Positions 22,876 to 32,535 of a DNA stretch of 64,000 nucleotides are shown here, piece after piece. The stretch covers positions 902,507 to 966,506 of the forward strand of contig NZ_JMEX01000005.1 in assembly GCF_000760735.1 (NCBI RefSeq). Reading direction: 5' to 3'. This DNA comes from Rhodococcoides fascians A44A (lineage in GTDB: Bacteria; Actinomycetota; Actinomycetes; Mycobacteriales; Mycobacteriaceae). A program made the translations under genes and the position numbers. The stretch's first letter is position 1, and every line of letters starts with the position of its first letter. The notes under the pieces were generated by a model that saw only the letters and a list, made by a program, of their open reading frames with translations, did no database searches and was not told where the DNA came from.

Positions 22876-23961
22876 TCAGACGTCGGTGGAGAAACGCACT
22901 CCGCCGTCGGGGAGTTTGACGCCCGGCCACACGCGAGCGCCTCGCAGAAGTTCGCACCGTGCGCCGATGTCCGCCCCGTCTCCGATCACGCCGTCGCGGA
23001 CCAACGCGCGAGGTCCGATGCGAGCGCCGAAGCCGATGATCGACCGCTCCACCACCGCGCCTGCTTCGATGACGGCTCCGTCGAACACGACCGCTCCGTC
23101 GAGACGGGCACCTGCACCCACCTCGGCGCCGCGGCCGACGACCGTGCCACCGATCAGCAGCGCCCCCGGAGCCACACCGGCACTCGGGTGCACGAGGAAC
23201 TCACCGCGGGGGCCGCTCAGGGCAGGTGACGGGGCGATACCGCGCACCAGGTCCGACGAGCCCTTCACGAAATCCTCCGGTGTTCCCATGTCTCGCCAGT
23301 ACGCGCTGTCGACGTGGCCGTAGACGCGCTTGTTCTCGGCGAGCAGTGCGGGGAACACCTCGCGCTCGACGGACACGGGCCTGTCGGCGGGGATGGTTTC
23401 GATGATGTCGCGTTTGAAGACGTAGCAGCCGGCGTTGATCTGGTCGGTCGGTGGATCCTGAGCCTTCTCGAGGAATGCCGTGACCCGTCCGTCCTCGTCG
23501 GTGGGAACGCAACCGAACGCACGGGGATCACCGACGCGAACCAGGTGCAGCGTCACATCCGCCTCGGTACGGGCGTGAGTGTCCAGCACCGCGGTCAGGT
23601 CGGTTCCACCGAGCACGTCGCCGTTGAACACCACCACGTTGTCGGCACGCAGTTTCGGCAGTACGTTGCGGATTCCGCCACCGGTGCCCAGCGGCTCGGT
23701 CTCGGTGACGTACTCGAGTTCGATGCCCAGCTCGGAGCCGTCGCCGAAATGCTCTTCGAAGACTTCGGCTTTGAACGACGTGCCGAGCACCACATGGGTG
23801 ATCCCGGCGGCCTTGATGCGTGCGAGCAAGTGATGGAGGAACGGCAATCCCGCGGTCGGGAGCATCGGTTTCGGGGCCGACAGCGTCAGCGGCCTGAGCC
23901 GAGTCCCTTTGCCTCCCACCAGGATTACGGCATCGGTGGTCTTGCCCGTGTCAGCTGGCAT
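22876..23961 (-). CDS. NDP-sugar pyrophosphorylase, probably mannose-1-phosphate guanylyltransferase
   Basis: 361 residues. The N-terminal nucleotidyltransferase has ILVGGKGTRLRPLT, then NGDVLGGTDL, AGCYVFKRD and the left-handed beta-helix C-terminal repeat region (hexapeptide-like GARIGPRALVRDGVIGDGADIGA split in repeats). The equivalent gene Rv3264c makes GDP-mannose from mannose-1-phosphate, and manA and manB nearby agree with this. Glucose-1-phosphate thymidylyltransferase activity cannot be ruled out by eye. ATG 23961 has a GAGAGG ribosome site; the gene starts within the last bases of wbbL (11-bp overlap). Confidence 0.88.
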   Translation of the reverse strand: MPADTGKTTDAVILVGGKGTRLRPLTLSAPKPMLPTAGLPFLHHLLARIKAAGITHVVLGTSFKAEVFEEHFGDGSELGIELEYVTETEPLGTGGGIRNVLPKLRADNVVVFNGDVLGGTDLTAVLDTHARTEADVTLHLVRVGDPRAFGCVPTDEDGRVTAFLEKAQDPPTDQINAGCYVFKRDIIETIPADRPVSVEREVFPALLAENKRVYGHVDSAYWRDMGTPEDFVKGSSDLVRGIAPSPALSGPRGEFLVHPSAGVAPGALLIGGTVVGRGAEVGAGARLDGAVVFDGAVIEAGAVVERSIIGFGARIGPRALVRDGVIGDGADIGARCELLRGARVWPGVKLPDGGVRFSTDV

Positions 23962-24862
23962 TGTCGGCCTCTCTGTCGTGGTCCGGTCGAGTGTCGTCTG
24001 TCTGTCGCGATCGAAGTGCCGAAGCCACAACAACCTTCGAGCGCGCCGCCAAACCTGCGCGTAACGCCCATCGTATGGGAGCTTGCCACAGATGAGGGTG
24101 GCGATCCGCTTGAAAGCGATACGCGCTCGCGTGGTGGGCCGGAAGCATCAGTTCCGGATGCCTACCTGCCGCATGCCCTTTGGAATGGGTCACTTCCACA
24201 CTCGGCACGTACACATTGAGCCATCCGCCGGTTCCGAGCCGGTCTCCCAGATCCACGTCCTCCATGTACATGAAGTATCGCGAGTCGAACCCGTTCACGG
24301 AGTCGAAAGCGGCACGGCGCAGCAACAGGCACGACCCCGACAGCCACCCGACGGCCCGCTCGGTGGCTGCTTCGTTGTCCTGCCGGTATCGCAGAGTCCA
24401 CGGGTTGTTCGGCCACACCTTCCCGAGAAGCGCGTGACCCGCGCCGGACGTGAGATCCGGAACCGACCGCGCCGAGGGATAGCGGCTACCGTCCGGCTCA
24501 CGAATCAGAGGTCCGAGCGCGCCTGCGCGCGGCCATCGCTCGGCTGCGCCCAGAAGTCCGTCGAGCGATCCCGGATGCCACCGGACGTCTGGGTTGACCA
24601 CGACGACGAACTCGACGCCGTCGTCGATCTCGGCGACGGCTCGGTTGACCGCGCCTCCGTAGCCGAGGTTGGCGCCGGTCCGGAACAGTCGCACGTTCGG
24701 GTACTTCGCCTCGGCGGCCTCCGGCGCACCGTCGGTCGAGCCGTTGTCCGCCATGATGACCTGCGGGTCCTCGGACGTCGCCGTCGCCAAGGACGTCAGG
24801 AACTGGTCAAGGTGTTCACCGGGCGAATAGGTCACCGTCACGACGGCCAGCTTGGAACTCAC
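23951..24862 (-). CDS. wbbL: Rhamnosyltransferase WbbL (mycolyl-arabinogalactan linker)
   Basis: 303 residues, GT2 fold: VTVTYSPGEHLDQFLTSL, DNGSTDGAP, VVVVNPDVRW and, as catalytic region, FMYMEDVDLGDRL. By position (Rv3265c) and family it adds L-rhamnose to GlcNAc-diphospho-decaprenol, forming the disaccharide linker that anchors arabinogalactan to peptidoglycan. GTG 24862 begins right at the family N terminus. It lies 10 bp after rmlD, the last enzyme that makes its donor dTDP-rhamnose, and overlaps the guanylyltransferase gene. Confidence 0.92.
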   Translation of the reverse strand: MSSKLAVVTVTYSPGEHLDQFLTSLATATSEDPQVIMADNGSTDGAPEAAEAKYPNVRLFRTGANLGYGGAVNRAVAEIDDGVEFVVVVNPDVRWHPGSLDGLLGAAERWPRAGALGPLIREPDGSRYPSARSVPDLTSGAGHALLGKVWPNNPWTLRYRQDNEAATERAVGWLSGSCLLLRRAAFDSVNGFDSRYFMYMEDVDLGDRLGTGGWLNVYVPSVEVTHSKGHAAGRHPELMLPAHHASAYRFQADRHPHLWQAPIRWALRAGLAARSKVVVASALRSRQTDDTRPDHDREADNAS

Positions 24863-24872
24863 GCGGGCAACC

Positions 24873-25733
24873 CTATCGGTCCACGTGCACCGCGACGTCC
24901 AAGGCATCGGCGAGTGCGTCACGCCAGTCCCGCAGCGGCGTCAGACCGGACTCGCTCCACGCATCGGGTGAGAGGACCGAGTACGAGGGCCGAGGTGCGG
25001 GCCGGACGAACTCCACACTCGAGCACGGCTCCACCCGCTCCGGATCGGCTCCGACTCCGGCGAACACCGCGCGGGCGAGCTCGAACCAGCTGGCGGTGCC
25101 TGCGTTCGTCAGGTTGAGGATCGGGGGCATCGGCGAGTCCGCGGCGGCGAGTTCCAGCAGTCCACCCGCCAGATCCCACGAGTAGGTGGGCGACCCCACC
25201 TGGTCGTCGACGACACGCACGGTGTCTCGTTCGCGTTCGAGCCTGCGCATCGTGGACACGAAGTCCGAACCGACGCCCGTGTACACCCACGCGGTCCTGA
25301 CGACGGTCGCCGTCGGAAGCGCGTCGAGAACGGCGTGCTCGCCCGCGAGTTTCGTGCGCCCGTACGCACTGCGCGGTGCAGTGGGGTCACCAGGCCGGTA
25401 CGGGACGTCGGAGGTGCCGTCGAAGACGTAGTCGGTCGACACGTGCACCAGCCGCGCCCCGGCCTCGGCACATGCCTGCGCCAGGTTGGCAGGTCCGACG
25501 GCGTTGACCGAGAGTGCGCGGTCCTCGTCCGTCTCGGCTGCGTCGACGGCGGTGTACGCGGCGCAATTGATCACGATCGACACCGCGGTCACGGCAGCCC
25601 CGACCGCGTCCCTGTCGGTGATGTCCAGTTCTTCGCTGGTGACGCCCGTCACCTGTACGCCTGCCCGCTCGGCTCGTTTCAGAATCTGTCGTCCGAGTTG
25701 CCCCCCGGCGCCGGTCACAAGAATGTTCGTCAC
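24873..25733 (-). CDS. rmlD: dTDP-4-dehydrorhamnose reductase
   Basis: About 286 residues, extended SDR family. The NAD(P) motif TGAGGQLGRQ is followed by NCAAYTAVDAAE, STDYVFDGT and the catalytic YGRTK. It makes dTDP-L-rhamnose. GTG 25733 (VTNILVTGAGG) is the preferred start; 25751 is an alternative. It is the first gene of the rmlD-wbbL-guanylyltransferase run on the minus strand and is divergent from the LCP gene across about 115 bp. Confidence 0.94.
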   Translation of the reverse strand: MTNILVTGAGGQLGRQILKRAERAGVQVTGVTSEELDITDRDAVGAAVTAVSIVINCAAYTAVDAAETDEDRALSVNAVGPANLAQACAEAGARLVHVSTDYVFDGTSDVPYRPGDPTAPRSAYGRTKLAGEHAVLDALPTATVVRTAWVYTGVGSDFVSTMRRLERERDTVRVVDDQVGSPTYSWDLAGGLLELAAADSPMPPILNLTNAGTASWFELARAVFAGVGADPERVEPCSSVEFVRPAPRPSYSVLSPDAWSESGLTPLRDWRDALADALDVAVHVDR

Positions 25734-25848
25734 AGTCGGAAAGTGTGGCACGCCGTCCGTGCTTGAGCGAGGCAGTGAGATTTCACAAGTAGCCTGGATC
25801 CGAACCAGGATCGTCGAACAAGCTCGTACAACGGAAGGAACCGCTCAG

Positions 25849-27591
25849 GTGCCAGGTCAGTCGGACGAGCCAGGGGACTTCCCACGCCCCGGCCGCGACG
25901 AGTATCGCCGTCGCTCCGACGAGTCCCGTGCCCGCCGGGAGCCCCGGAGTGATTCTCGGGCCGGGTCCCGCAGGTCACGAGCCGACCGTAGCAGGAGCGA
26001 GATTCCTCGTCGTCGCCGTGAGGACGAACCGCGCCGGACCGGCCGGCCCGCGACGGAGCGTACGGACCGCCGTCGACCCGGCCCGGCACATCGGGACCCG
26101 TCGACCCCTGCCGCGCGATCCGCGAAGACGATGCGAGCACCACAGATCTTCGTCGCGGCACTGGCCGTGATGGTGTTGGTGGTCACCGGTTTCGCGTGGC
26201 GAAGCATCGACGGCCTTCGTTCCAACATCGCGACGGCAGGCGCGCTCGGCCTCGGCGGCGGAGCCGACGGCGCCGTGGACATCCTGATGGTGGGCACCGA
26301 CAGTCGCACCGATGCGCACGGAAACGCACTGTCGCAGGCGGAACTCGATTCACTGCGCGCGGGCGAGGAGGTGGCGTCGAACACCGACACCATCGTGCTG
26401 ATCCGCGTTCCCAACGACGGGTCGTCGGCGACGGCGATCTCGATTCCCCGCGACTCCTATGTTCAGGTGCCCGGCATCGGGATGTCGAAGATCAACGCCG
26501 CGTACGGCGCCACCAAGGAGAACAAGCGCCTCGAACTCGTCGAGAGCGGCGTGTCCGACGCCGACGCCGAGTCCCAGTCCACCGAGGCGGGCCGCGAGGC
26601 GCTCATCACGTCGGTGGCCGATCTGACAGGCATCACCGTCGACCACTACGCCGAGGTCGGTCTGCTCGGTTTCGTTCTCCTCACCGACGCGGTCGGCGGG
26701 GTCGGTGTGTGCCTCAACGCTCCGGTCGACGAGCCCCTGTCCGGTGCGAATTTCCCTGCCGGCGAGCAGACCTTGTCCGGTGCCGACGCACTCAGCTTCG
26801 TGCGGCAGCGCCACGATCTGCCGCGCGGTGATCTGGATCGCATCGTGCGGCAGCAAGTGTTCATGGCGTCGCTCGTGCGCAGTGTGCTGAGTGCACAGAC
26901 ACTGAGTAATCCCGGCAAACTGAACCAGTTGAGCGCGGCGGTACAACGGTCGGTGGTGCTCGACTCCGATTGGGACATACTGCAATTCGCCACTCGCCTG
27001 CAGGATCTCGCAGGCGGCCAGGTGAAGTTCGAGACGATTCCCGCGGTCGACATCAACGGGGTGACCGATTACGGCGAGTCCATCGTCGAGGTGGATCCCG
27101 CCGCAGTGAAGAGGTACGTCGAGGGCCTTCTGGACGGCTCGTCGGAGGACGAGAGCGATGCCCCGACAACCGATGCGCCGCAGGTCGATCCGTCCTCGGT
27201 GACGGTCGATGTCGCGAACGACAGCGGCATCGACGGACTGGCCGGCGGGGTTGCCTCCACGTTGAGCGAGCTCGGGTACGTCGGCGGCACCGTCGGCAAC
27301 TACGAGGGAACGACGGTGTCCACCACCACGGTTCAGGCCGCCGATCCCGAGAGCGACGAAGCGAGAGCCGTCGCTGCCGCGCTCGGCGGTGTCAGCGTGG
27401 CAGGCGACGATTCGTTGGCGAGTGGCACCGTGCGCGTGGTCCTCGCGTCCGACTACTCCGGACCGGGTACGGCAGGCGCCCCTGCCGCGACGAGCGCATC
27501 CGCTGCCTCCGAAACTGCGGGCAGCTCGGCAGGCGAGTCGCCCGCTCCCCCCATCGACGCCGGTTCCACCGGCCCCGCGTGCGTCAACTGA
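25849..27591 (+). CDS. LytR-CpsA-Psr (LCP) family cell-wall ligase
   Basis: 580 residues. A very Arg-rich, disordered cytoplasmic tail (residues 1-95) precedes one transmembrane helix (about 99-117). An extracytoplasmic LCP domain follows (DILMVGTDSRTD near 145, SIPRDSYVQVPG, then SFVRQRHDLPRGDLDR). A LytR_C domain (about 445-535, VDVANDSGIDGLAGGVASTL region) and an Ala/Ser-rich tail close it. LCP enzymes attach arabinogalactan to peptidoglycan. GTG 25849 is preceded by GGAAGGAA. Position matches Rv3267, and adjacency to linker-sugar genes supports this substrate. Confidence 0.94.
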   Translation: MPGQSDEPGDFPRPGRDEYRRRSDESRARREPRSDSRAGSRRSRADRSRSEIPRRRREDEPRRTGRPATERTDRRRPGPAHRDPSTPAARSAKTMRAPQIFVAALAVMVLVVTGFAWRSIDGLRSNIATAGALGLGGGADGAVDILMVGTDSRTDAHGNALSQAELDSLRAGEEVASNTDTIVLIRVPNDGSSATAISIPRDSYVQVPGIGMSKINAAYGATKENKRLELVESGVSDADAESQSTEAGREALITSVADLTGITVDHYAEVGLLGFVLLTDAVGGVGVCLNAPVDEPLSGANFPAGEQTLSGADALSFVRQRHDLPRGDLDRIVRQQVFMASLVRSVLSAQTLSNPGKLNQLSAAVQRSVVLDSDWDILQFATRLQDLAGGQVKFETIPAVDINGVTDYGESIVEVDPAAVKRYVEGLLDGSSEDESDAPTTDAPQVDPSSVTVDVANDSGIDGLAGGVASTLSELGYVGGTVGNYEGTTVSTTTVQAADPESDEARAVAAALGGVSVAGDDSLASGTVRVVLASDYSGPGTAGAPAATSASAASETAGSSAGESPAPPIDAGSTGPACVN

Positions 27592-27609
27592 GGCGGTAGT
27601 GTTCCCTGC

Positions 27610-28314
27610 GTGGCTTCGACTCTGACGCAGGAACTTCTGGACCCCATCCTGACAACCGACCCAGCCGGCCCGCGCGTGACGTATTACGACGACGCCACCG
27701 GCGAGCGGGTCGAGGTCTCCGGTGTGACGCTGGCCAACTGGGCTGCGAAGACTGCGAACTTTCTCCGCGACGAGCTGGGTGTGGAACCGGGGACACGAGT
27801 GTCGGTACTGCTTCCCGCTCATTGGCAGACGGCGGCAGTGCTCCTCGGGGCGTGGTGGGCAGGCGCGGACGTCACCCTGAGCGCGGACCCCGACGTGGAG
27901 GTCGCACTGGTACACGGCGGACGCATCGACGATGCAGGCGACGTGCCCGAGGTCGTGGCACTGTCGCTCGACGCCTTCGGTAGACCGGTCCCGGATCTAC
28001 CGGTGGGTGTGACCGATTACGCGACGTCGGTCCGTGTGCACGGGGATCAGTTTCGGCCGTCGGGACAATCGGGCGCTCTGGACGGTCGTTCGGTCGACGA
28101 GGTGCTCGGCGCCGCACGTGCCCGCGCCGAGGCGCATTCGATCGCGGTGGGAGACCGCGTGCTGTCCTCGTTGCCGTGGACCACGGCCGACGAATTGATC
28201 GACGGGCTGCTCTCGGTGCTCGCCGCCGGCGCATCCCTGGTTCAGGTGAGCTCGCCCGACGACTCGAAGACCGAACGCCGCGTCGCGACGGAGAAGGTCA
28301 CCAAGACCCTCTAG
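27610..28314 (+). CDS. TIGR03089-type protein (Rv3268-like)
   Basis: 234 residues, GTG start, 18 bp after the LCP gene. The N-terminal half resembles the start of AMP-dependent synthetases (VTYYDDATGERVEVSG, then LLPAHWQTAAVLLGAWWAG) but the ATP/AMP-binding and adenylation motifs are absent and the protein is only about half that family's length. It fits the TIGR03089 family of unknown function. Likely co-transcribed with the LCP gene; any enzymatic role is doubtful. Confidence 0.78.
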   Translation: MASTLTQELLDPILTTDPAGPRVTYYDDATGERVEVSGVTLANWAAKTANFLRDELGVEPGTRVSVLLPAHWQTAAVLLGAWWAGADVTLSADPDVEVALVHGGRIDDAGDVPEVVALSLDAFGRPVPDLPVGVTDYATSVRVHGDQFRPSGQSGALDGRSVDEVLGAARARAEAHSIAVGDRVLSSLPWTTADELIDGLLSVLAAGASLVQVSSPDDSKTERRVATEKVTKTL

Positions 28315-28339
28315 CTGGCTTTCCTTTTGACTCCGGTCG

Positions 28340-28717
28340 TCAGGTGCGATAGCCGCCGTCGGCCAGGCCTGCCTCGATCTCGTATCTGTTCTTCGCGCCC
28401 GGTCGACGGATCTCTTCGACGAGATAACGCGCCGCGAAGGCGATGCCGTATCGCGCCCACTGATCGGCGTGGACGGCCTCGTGACGCAATACCCGACGAG
28501 ACACGTTGGAGTTCGTCAGGTAGACACCGCCGATCGTCGTCCCGCCGCGCCCGAAGCCGTACCGCATCCCGGACGCGACGAACAGTGCACTCGGTTCGTC
28601 GAACTCGACTCTCGCTCGCCACAGGCCCGCGTACGCAAGCGCCAGCCAGGTCACGACGACGACCTGGCGCCGACCGCGTGAGGCTCGGCGTACGCGCGCC
28701 CGGAGCGAGAGCCGCAC
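28340..28717 (-). CDS. Small putative metallopeptidase-like protein with HEAVH motif
   Basis: 125 residues of no family I can name. A basic N terminus and a hydrophobic segment (VVVVTWLALAYAGLW, about 18-33) suggest membrane anchoring or a signal anchor. It is followed by RHEAVHADQWARYG, an intact HExxH (HEAVH), and a downstream YEIEAG glutamate, the pattern of a gluzincin-like zinc site. GTG start. It overlaps the purE stop codon by one base, so it is translated with purK-purE although no link to purine synthesis is evident. Confidence 0.65.
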   Translation of the reverse strand: MRLSLRARVRRASRGRRQVVVVTWLALAYAGLWRARVEFDEPSALFVASGMRYGFGRGGTTIGGVYLTNSNVSRRVLRHEAVHADQWARYGIAFAARYLVEEIRRPGAKNRYEIEAGLADGGYRT

Positions 28718-29229
28718 TATCCCAGCAGCTTGGCGCGCAGTGCGGCGTCCTTGTCCTCGACCATCCGCTCGAGCCCGGCCTGGAACGAGGCCATCCGCTC
28801 ACGGAGAGCAGCGTCGGATGCGCCGAGGATGCGTACGGCGAGCAGGCCTGCGTTACGCGCGCCGCCGATGGACACCGTCGCCACCGGAACACCTGCAGGC
28901 ATCTGCACGATGGACAGCAACGAGTCCATTCCGTCGAGATACTTCAGCGGCACCGGAACGCCCACGACCGGCAACGGCGTCGCCGACGCCACCATGCCGG
29001 GAAGGTGAGCAGCTCCCCCGGCTCCCGCGATGATGACCTTCAGTCCGCGTTCGGCGGCAGTGTTCGCGTAGTCGATCATGCGTTGCGGAGTGCGATGCGC
29101 GGAGATGACGCCGACCTCGAAGCGGACACCGAATTCTGCGAGGGCTTCCGCCGCGGCTTCCATCGTCGGCCAGTCCGAGTCGCTTCCCATGATCAGGCCG
29201 ACCTGAGGGCCCGTCGAGTTGTCGCTCAT
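28717..29229 (-). CDS. purE: N5-carboxyaminoimidazole ribonucleotide mutase
   Basis: 170 residues. It rearranges N5-CAIR to CAIR in de novo purine synthesis. Class I PurE motifs are present: [27 protein letters not shown], and [14 protein letters not shown] 29229 overlaps the purK stop by 4 bp, so the two consecutive pathway enzymes are coupled. Confidence 0.97.
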   Translation of the reverse strand: MSDNSTGPQVGLIMGSDSDWPTMEAAAEALAEFGVRFEVGVISAHRTPQRMIDYANTAAERGLKVIIAGAGGAAHLPGMVASATPLPVVGVPVPLKYLDGMDSLLSIVQMPAGVPVATVSIGGARNAGLLAVRILGASDAALRERMASFQAGLERMVEDKDAALRAKLLG

Positions 29230-30497
29230 GCGTGCGGATCCCATCCGTCGGTCCATTCCGCGTGCGACATCCAATGTGCGGCACGCTCTGCTTTTTCTCT
29301 GATCGCGGCCACGTAGGCTGCGTCGTCGGCGCGTCCGCCCGCCGCGCCGAGCACGTTGACGTGGCCGATCTTGCGATCCTTGCGTTCGCCTTTGCCGTAC
29401 AGGTGCACCTTGGCGTCGGGCATCCGAGCGAAGAGGTGGTGCAGCCGCTCGTCCATGCTCATCGTGGGCGCCTCGGGTGCGCCGAGGATGTTCGCCATCA
29501 CCGTCACCGGCGCCACGGGGGACGTGTCGCCGAGCGGATAGTCGAGAACGGCTCGCAGATGCTGCTCGAACTGCGAGGTCCGGCAGCCGTCCATGGTCCA
29601 GTGCCCGGAGTTGTGCGGACGCATCGCGAGCTCGTTGACGAGGATCCGTCCGTCCGTCGTCTCGAAAAGTTCCACCGCCATGGATCCGACGACGCCCAAC
29701 TCTGCGGCCAGGCCGAGAGCCATGCGCTCGGCGTCGATGGCCGTGTCCTCGTCGAGGCCTGGCGCGGGCGCGATCACCACGGCGCACTGTCCGTGTCGCT
29801 GAACCGTCTCGACGACGGGCCACGACGCACCCTGGCCGAACGGCGAGCGCCCGACCATCGCGGACAGCTCGCGGCGCAGATCGACCTTGGTCTCGACCAT
29901 CAGGGGCACACCGAGATCGAGCTGTCGACCGACGATCTCCTCGGCTTCCTCGGCGTCGGCGGGCATCCACACGCCTCGACCGTCGTATCCACCCCGAATT
30001 GCCTTGACCACGACCGGCCAGCCGTGTTCTTCGCCGAACTCGATGACGTCGCCGGCCCAGGTCACTTCCGCGAACTCGGGGCTCGGGATACCGAGATCAG
30101 CGAGCTTACGGCGCATCTTCAGCTTGTCCTGCGCGTAGATCAACGCCGACGGCGGTGGCTGCACGTTCACCCCCTCGGCGACGAGAGTCTCCAAGTGCTC
30201 GGTGGGCACGTGCTCGTGATCGAACGTCACCGCGTTCGAACCCGTTGCAGCGGCCCTCAGCGCGTCGAGGTCGTCGTGGTGTCCGAGCACCACGTCCGCA
30301 CTGACCTGTGCAGCGGGCTCGTCGGCACCGGCGGACAGCACTCGAAGCGTCTGTCCGAGCGCAACGGCTGCCTGGTGGGTCATCCTCGCGAGCTGGCCGC
30401 CACCGATCATCGCCACGACAGGCATTCCGTTGGTGGACGGACGCGGAGTACTGGGACGCGGGTTCGCCGCGTCGGAGGGGAAATGTGGACCGGTCAC
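29226..30497 (-). CDS. purK: N5-carboxyaminoimidazole ribonucleotide synthase
   Basis: 423 residues, ATP-grasp. It makes N5-CAIR from AIR, ATP and bicarbonate, feeding Pur[14 protein letters not shown] is the N-terminal nucleotide-binding start (residue about 27); [16 protein letters not shown] and [13 protein letters not shown] are ATP-grasp and active-site segments. About 22 extra residues rich in Pro and Ser precede the conserved start, so initiation may be at a later codon such as Met25. It is divergent from the GtrA-like gene across about 113 bp. Confidence 0.96.
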   Translation of the reverse strand: MTGPHFPSDAANPRPSTPRPSTNGMPVVAMIGGGQLARMTHQAAVALGQTLRVLSAGADEPAAQVSADVVLGHHDDLDALRAAATGSNAVTFDHEHVPTEHLETLVAEGVNVQPPPSALIYAQDKLKMRRKLADLGIPSPEFAEVTWAGDVIEFGEEHGWPVVVKAIRGGYDGRGVWMPADAEEAEEIVGRQLDLGVPLMVETKVDLRRELSAMVGRSPFGQGASWPVVETVQRHGQCAVVIAPAPGLDEDTAIDAERMALGLAAELGVVGSMAVELFETTDGRILVNELAMRPHNSGHWTMDGCRTSQFEQHLRAVLDYPLGDTSPVAPVTVMANILGAPEAPTMSMDERLHHLFARMPDAKVHLYGKGERKDRKIGHVNVLGAAGGRADDAAYVAAIREKAERAAHWMSHAEWTDGWDPHA

Positions 30498-30610
30498 GGC
30501 TTCCTATCGTGTCATGTGAGGAGGATTCGACCGTCGTTGGCCTGAGAGAAGTCTGATGATCTGCGCGCCGGTTCGTGAAATCGAGGTGTCGTTTCGTAGA
30601 CTTCTCCGTT

Positions 30611-31174
30611 GTGCCCTCGATCGACAGTGTGATTCACCGCCTCCCCGGTCCAATTCGGGAGCTGGCGATTCGTCACAGCGAACTGATCAAATTTGCAATC
30701 GTCGGCGGCACGACGATGGTGTTCGACCTCGCCATCTTCTACTCGCTCAGCCTCACGGTGCTCGAACCCAAGCCGGTGGTCGCCAAGGTCATCTCCGGTG
30801 TGATGGCGACGATCTTGAGCTACATCCTCAACCGTGAGTGGGCGTTCAAGAACCGAGGCGGGCGCGAACGGCACCATGAGGCGCTCCTGTTCTTCACGAT
30901 CAGTGGCATCGGCGTGATTCTTGCCGCGGCGCCTCTGTTCATCGCGAACAACCTGTTCGACATCCGTGAAGGCCACACGAGCCTCACCATGCTGGTGATC
31001 GTCGACTTCGTGCTGAACTACATCATCGGCAACCTGATGCAGATGGCGTTCCGATTCTGGGCGCTGCGCAAGTTCGCCTTCCCGGAAGAGAACGCGCGCG
31101 GAGCAGCCGCTGGATCCACCGATTACGACCCCACCGAGGAAGAAGCCGCCGAGGAACAACTCGGCCACAGCTGA
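30611..31174 (+). CDS. GtrA-like membrane protein
   Basis: About 187 residues with four hydrophobic helices: KFAIVGGTTMVFDLAIFYSL, VISGVMATILSYILNREW, LFFTISGIGVILAAAPLF and LVIVDFVLNYIIGNLMQMAF. This is the GtrA fold, associated with moving undecaprenyl-linked sugars across the membrane. GTG 30611 is chosen as start (VPSIDSVIHRL); an earlier GTG at 30575 is possible. An acidic C-terminal tail (DPTEEEAAEEQL) follows the last helix. Same position as Rv3277. Confidence 0.85.
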   Translation: MPSIDSVIHRLPGPIRELAIRHSELIKFAIVGGTTMVFDLAIFYSLSLTVLEPKPVVAKVISGVMATILSYILNREWAFKNRGGRERHHEALLFFTISGIGVILAAAPLFIANNLFDIREGHTSLTMLVIVDFVLNYIIGNLMQMAFRFWALRKFAFPEENARGAAAGSTDYDPTEEEAAEEQLGHS

Positions 31175-31185
31175 CGTCCCGCCGG

Positions 31186-32508
31186 CTACCGGGGCTCTCG
31201 AGTGCGGGGCGCTCCCATGCTTTGATCCCGCGAGGCCGGCAGGAACACCGAGAACATCGCGGGGCGTCGACGCTGCAGTTCCAGTCGACCACCGTCGGCC
31301 TCCACCAAAGCCCGAGCGAGCGCGAGCCCGACGCCGGTGGATCCCGCACCGGAGAATCCTCGGTCGAAGATGTGCGGCGCCATGTCGTTGCTGACGCCGT
31401 CCCCCTCGTCGGACACCTCCACACAGGCGAGAGCTTCCCGTCGCCGCTCGGCGGTGTCCACCGCGGGCACGAGGCGAACAGCCACCGTGCACGTACCGCC
31501 GCCGTGCGACAGGGCGTTGTCGACCAGCACGGACACCGCTTCTCGCAGCCGCGATCCGGTCACCGACGCCGTCACCCCCGCGTCGCCTCGCAGAACCAGC
31601 TCGCGTCCGGCGTCGTCGAAATTGCGCTGCCATTCGGCGACGAGACCCGTCAGCTCGGCGATCACGGGAACTTCTTCGGCTCCGGCCGAACCGTCACTAC
31701 GCGACGACCGGACCAATTCGTCGATCGCCAGTGTCAGTCGGTCCACCTGAGCCATCGCCTCGTCCGCCTCTTGCACGACGTCCGGGTCCGGGTGGACCGA
31801 CAATTCGTCGAGGCGCAGGCGGACGGCGGTGAGCCTGCTTCGCAGCTGATGCGACACGTCGGCCACGAGGGAGTGTTCACGCTGCAGGCGTCCGGAGATC
31901 TCCACCGTCGCGGAGTCGAGCACCTCGGACACCCGGTCGAGTTCGGCGATTCCGTGACGGGTGGGATCCGGTCTGAAATCGCCCTCCGCGAGTCGCGCGG
32001 CTCGCCGCGCCACGTCCTGCAGTGGGTCGGCGAGCCGTTTCGCGGTGAGGACCGCGATGGCCGTGCCCGCGAGGATCGAGGCCAGCACCACCAGCCCGAC
32101 GGCTCCTACCGCCTGCCGCTGCAGTGTTCGCATGTCGTCGGACGGCACCTCGAGCCGTAGTGAGCCCGACGTCCCCATCGACAAGGACTCGACCAGCGGA
32201 CGTGAGACGAAGGGTTCGCCGATGTCGACCCGCGACGCGGCATCCTGCGGGGTCGGGAACACCACGACGAGGCGCCCGGACTGCGGAATGGCCAGCCGCA
32301 GCGACCCGATGTCGAGGTCGCCGATCACCATTCCCGCTTCACCCTCCTGGGAGAGGATCTCCGACGCCATTCGATCGAGTCGACGCTGAAGGTCGTCGCG
32401 CGTGAAGTCCTCGACCCACAGCCACGCGGTGTACATCAGCGGAAGGCCGAGCAGGAGCGCCGTGAGAATGACCACGGCCAGAATGGATTGGAGTATGCGA
32501 CGACGCAT
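31186..32508 (-). CDS. Sensor histidine kinase
   Basis: 440 residues. Two transmembrane segments (about 8-30 and 133-157) flank an extracytoplasmic sensor; HAMP follows. The H box ADVSHQLRSRLTAVRLRLDEL has phospho-acceptor His220 with Gln where Glu is usual, and the HATPase domain has LVDNALSHGGG and GSTGVGLALARAL. It pairs with the response regulator 27 bp upstream on the same strand. Signal unknown. The pair is not part of the mycobacterial gene order recalled for this neighbourhood. Confidence 0.9.
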   Translation of the reverse strand: MRRRILQSILAVVILTALLLGLPLMYTAWLWVEDFTRDDLQRRLDRMASEILSQEGEAGMVIGDLDIGSLRLAIPQSGRLVVVFPTPQDAASRVDIGEPFVSRPLVESLSMGTSGSLRLEVPSDDMRTLQRQAVGAVGLVVLASILAGTAIAVLTAKRLADPLQDVARRAARLAEGDFRPDPTRHGIAELDRVSEVLDSATVEISGRLQREHSLVADVSHQLRSRLTAVRLRLDELSVHPDPDVVQEADEAMAQVDRLTLAIDELVRSSRSDGSAGAEEVPVIAELTGLVAEWQRNFDDAGRELVLRGDAGVTASVTGSRLREAVSVLVDNALSHGGGTCTVAVRLVPAVDTAERRREALACVEVSDEGDGVSNDMAPHIFDRGFSGAGSTGVGLALARALVEADGGRLELQRRRPAMFSVFLPASRDQSMGAPRTREPR

Positions 32509-32535
32509 GGTGTCGGCTGCTCGGCTTCGTTACGA

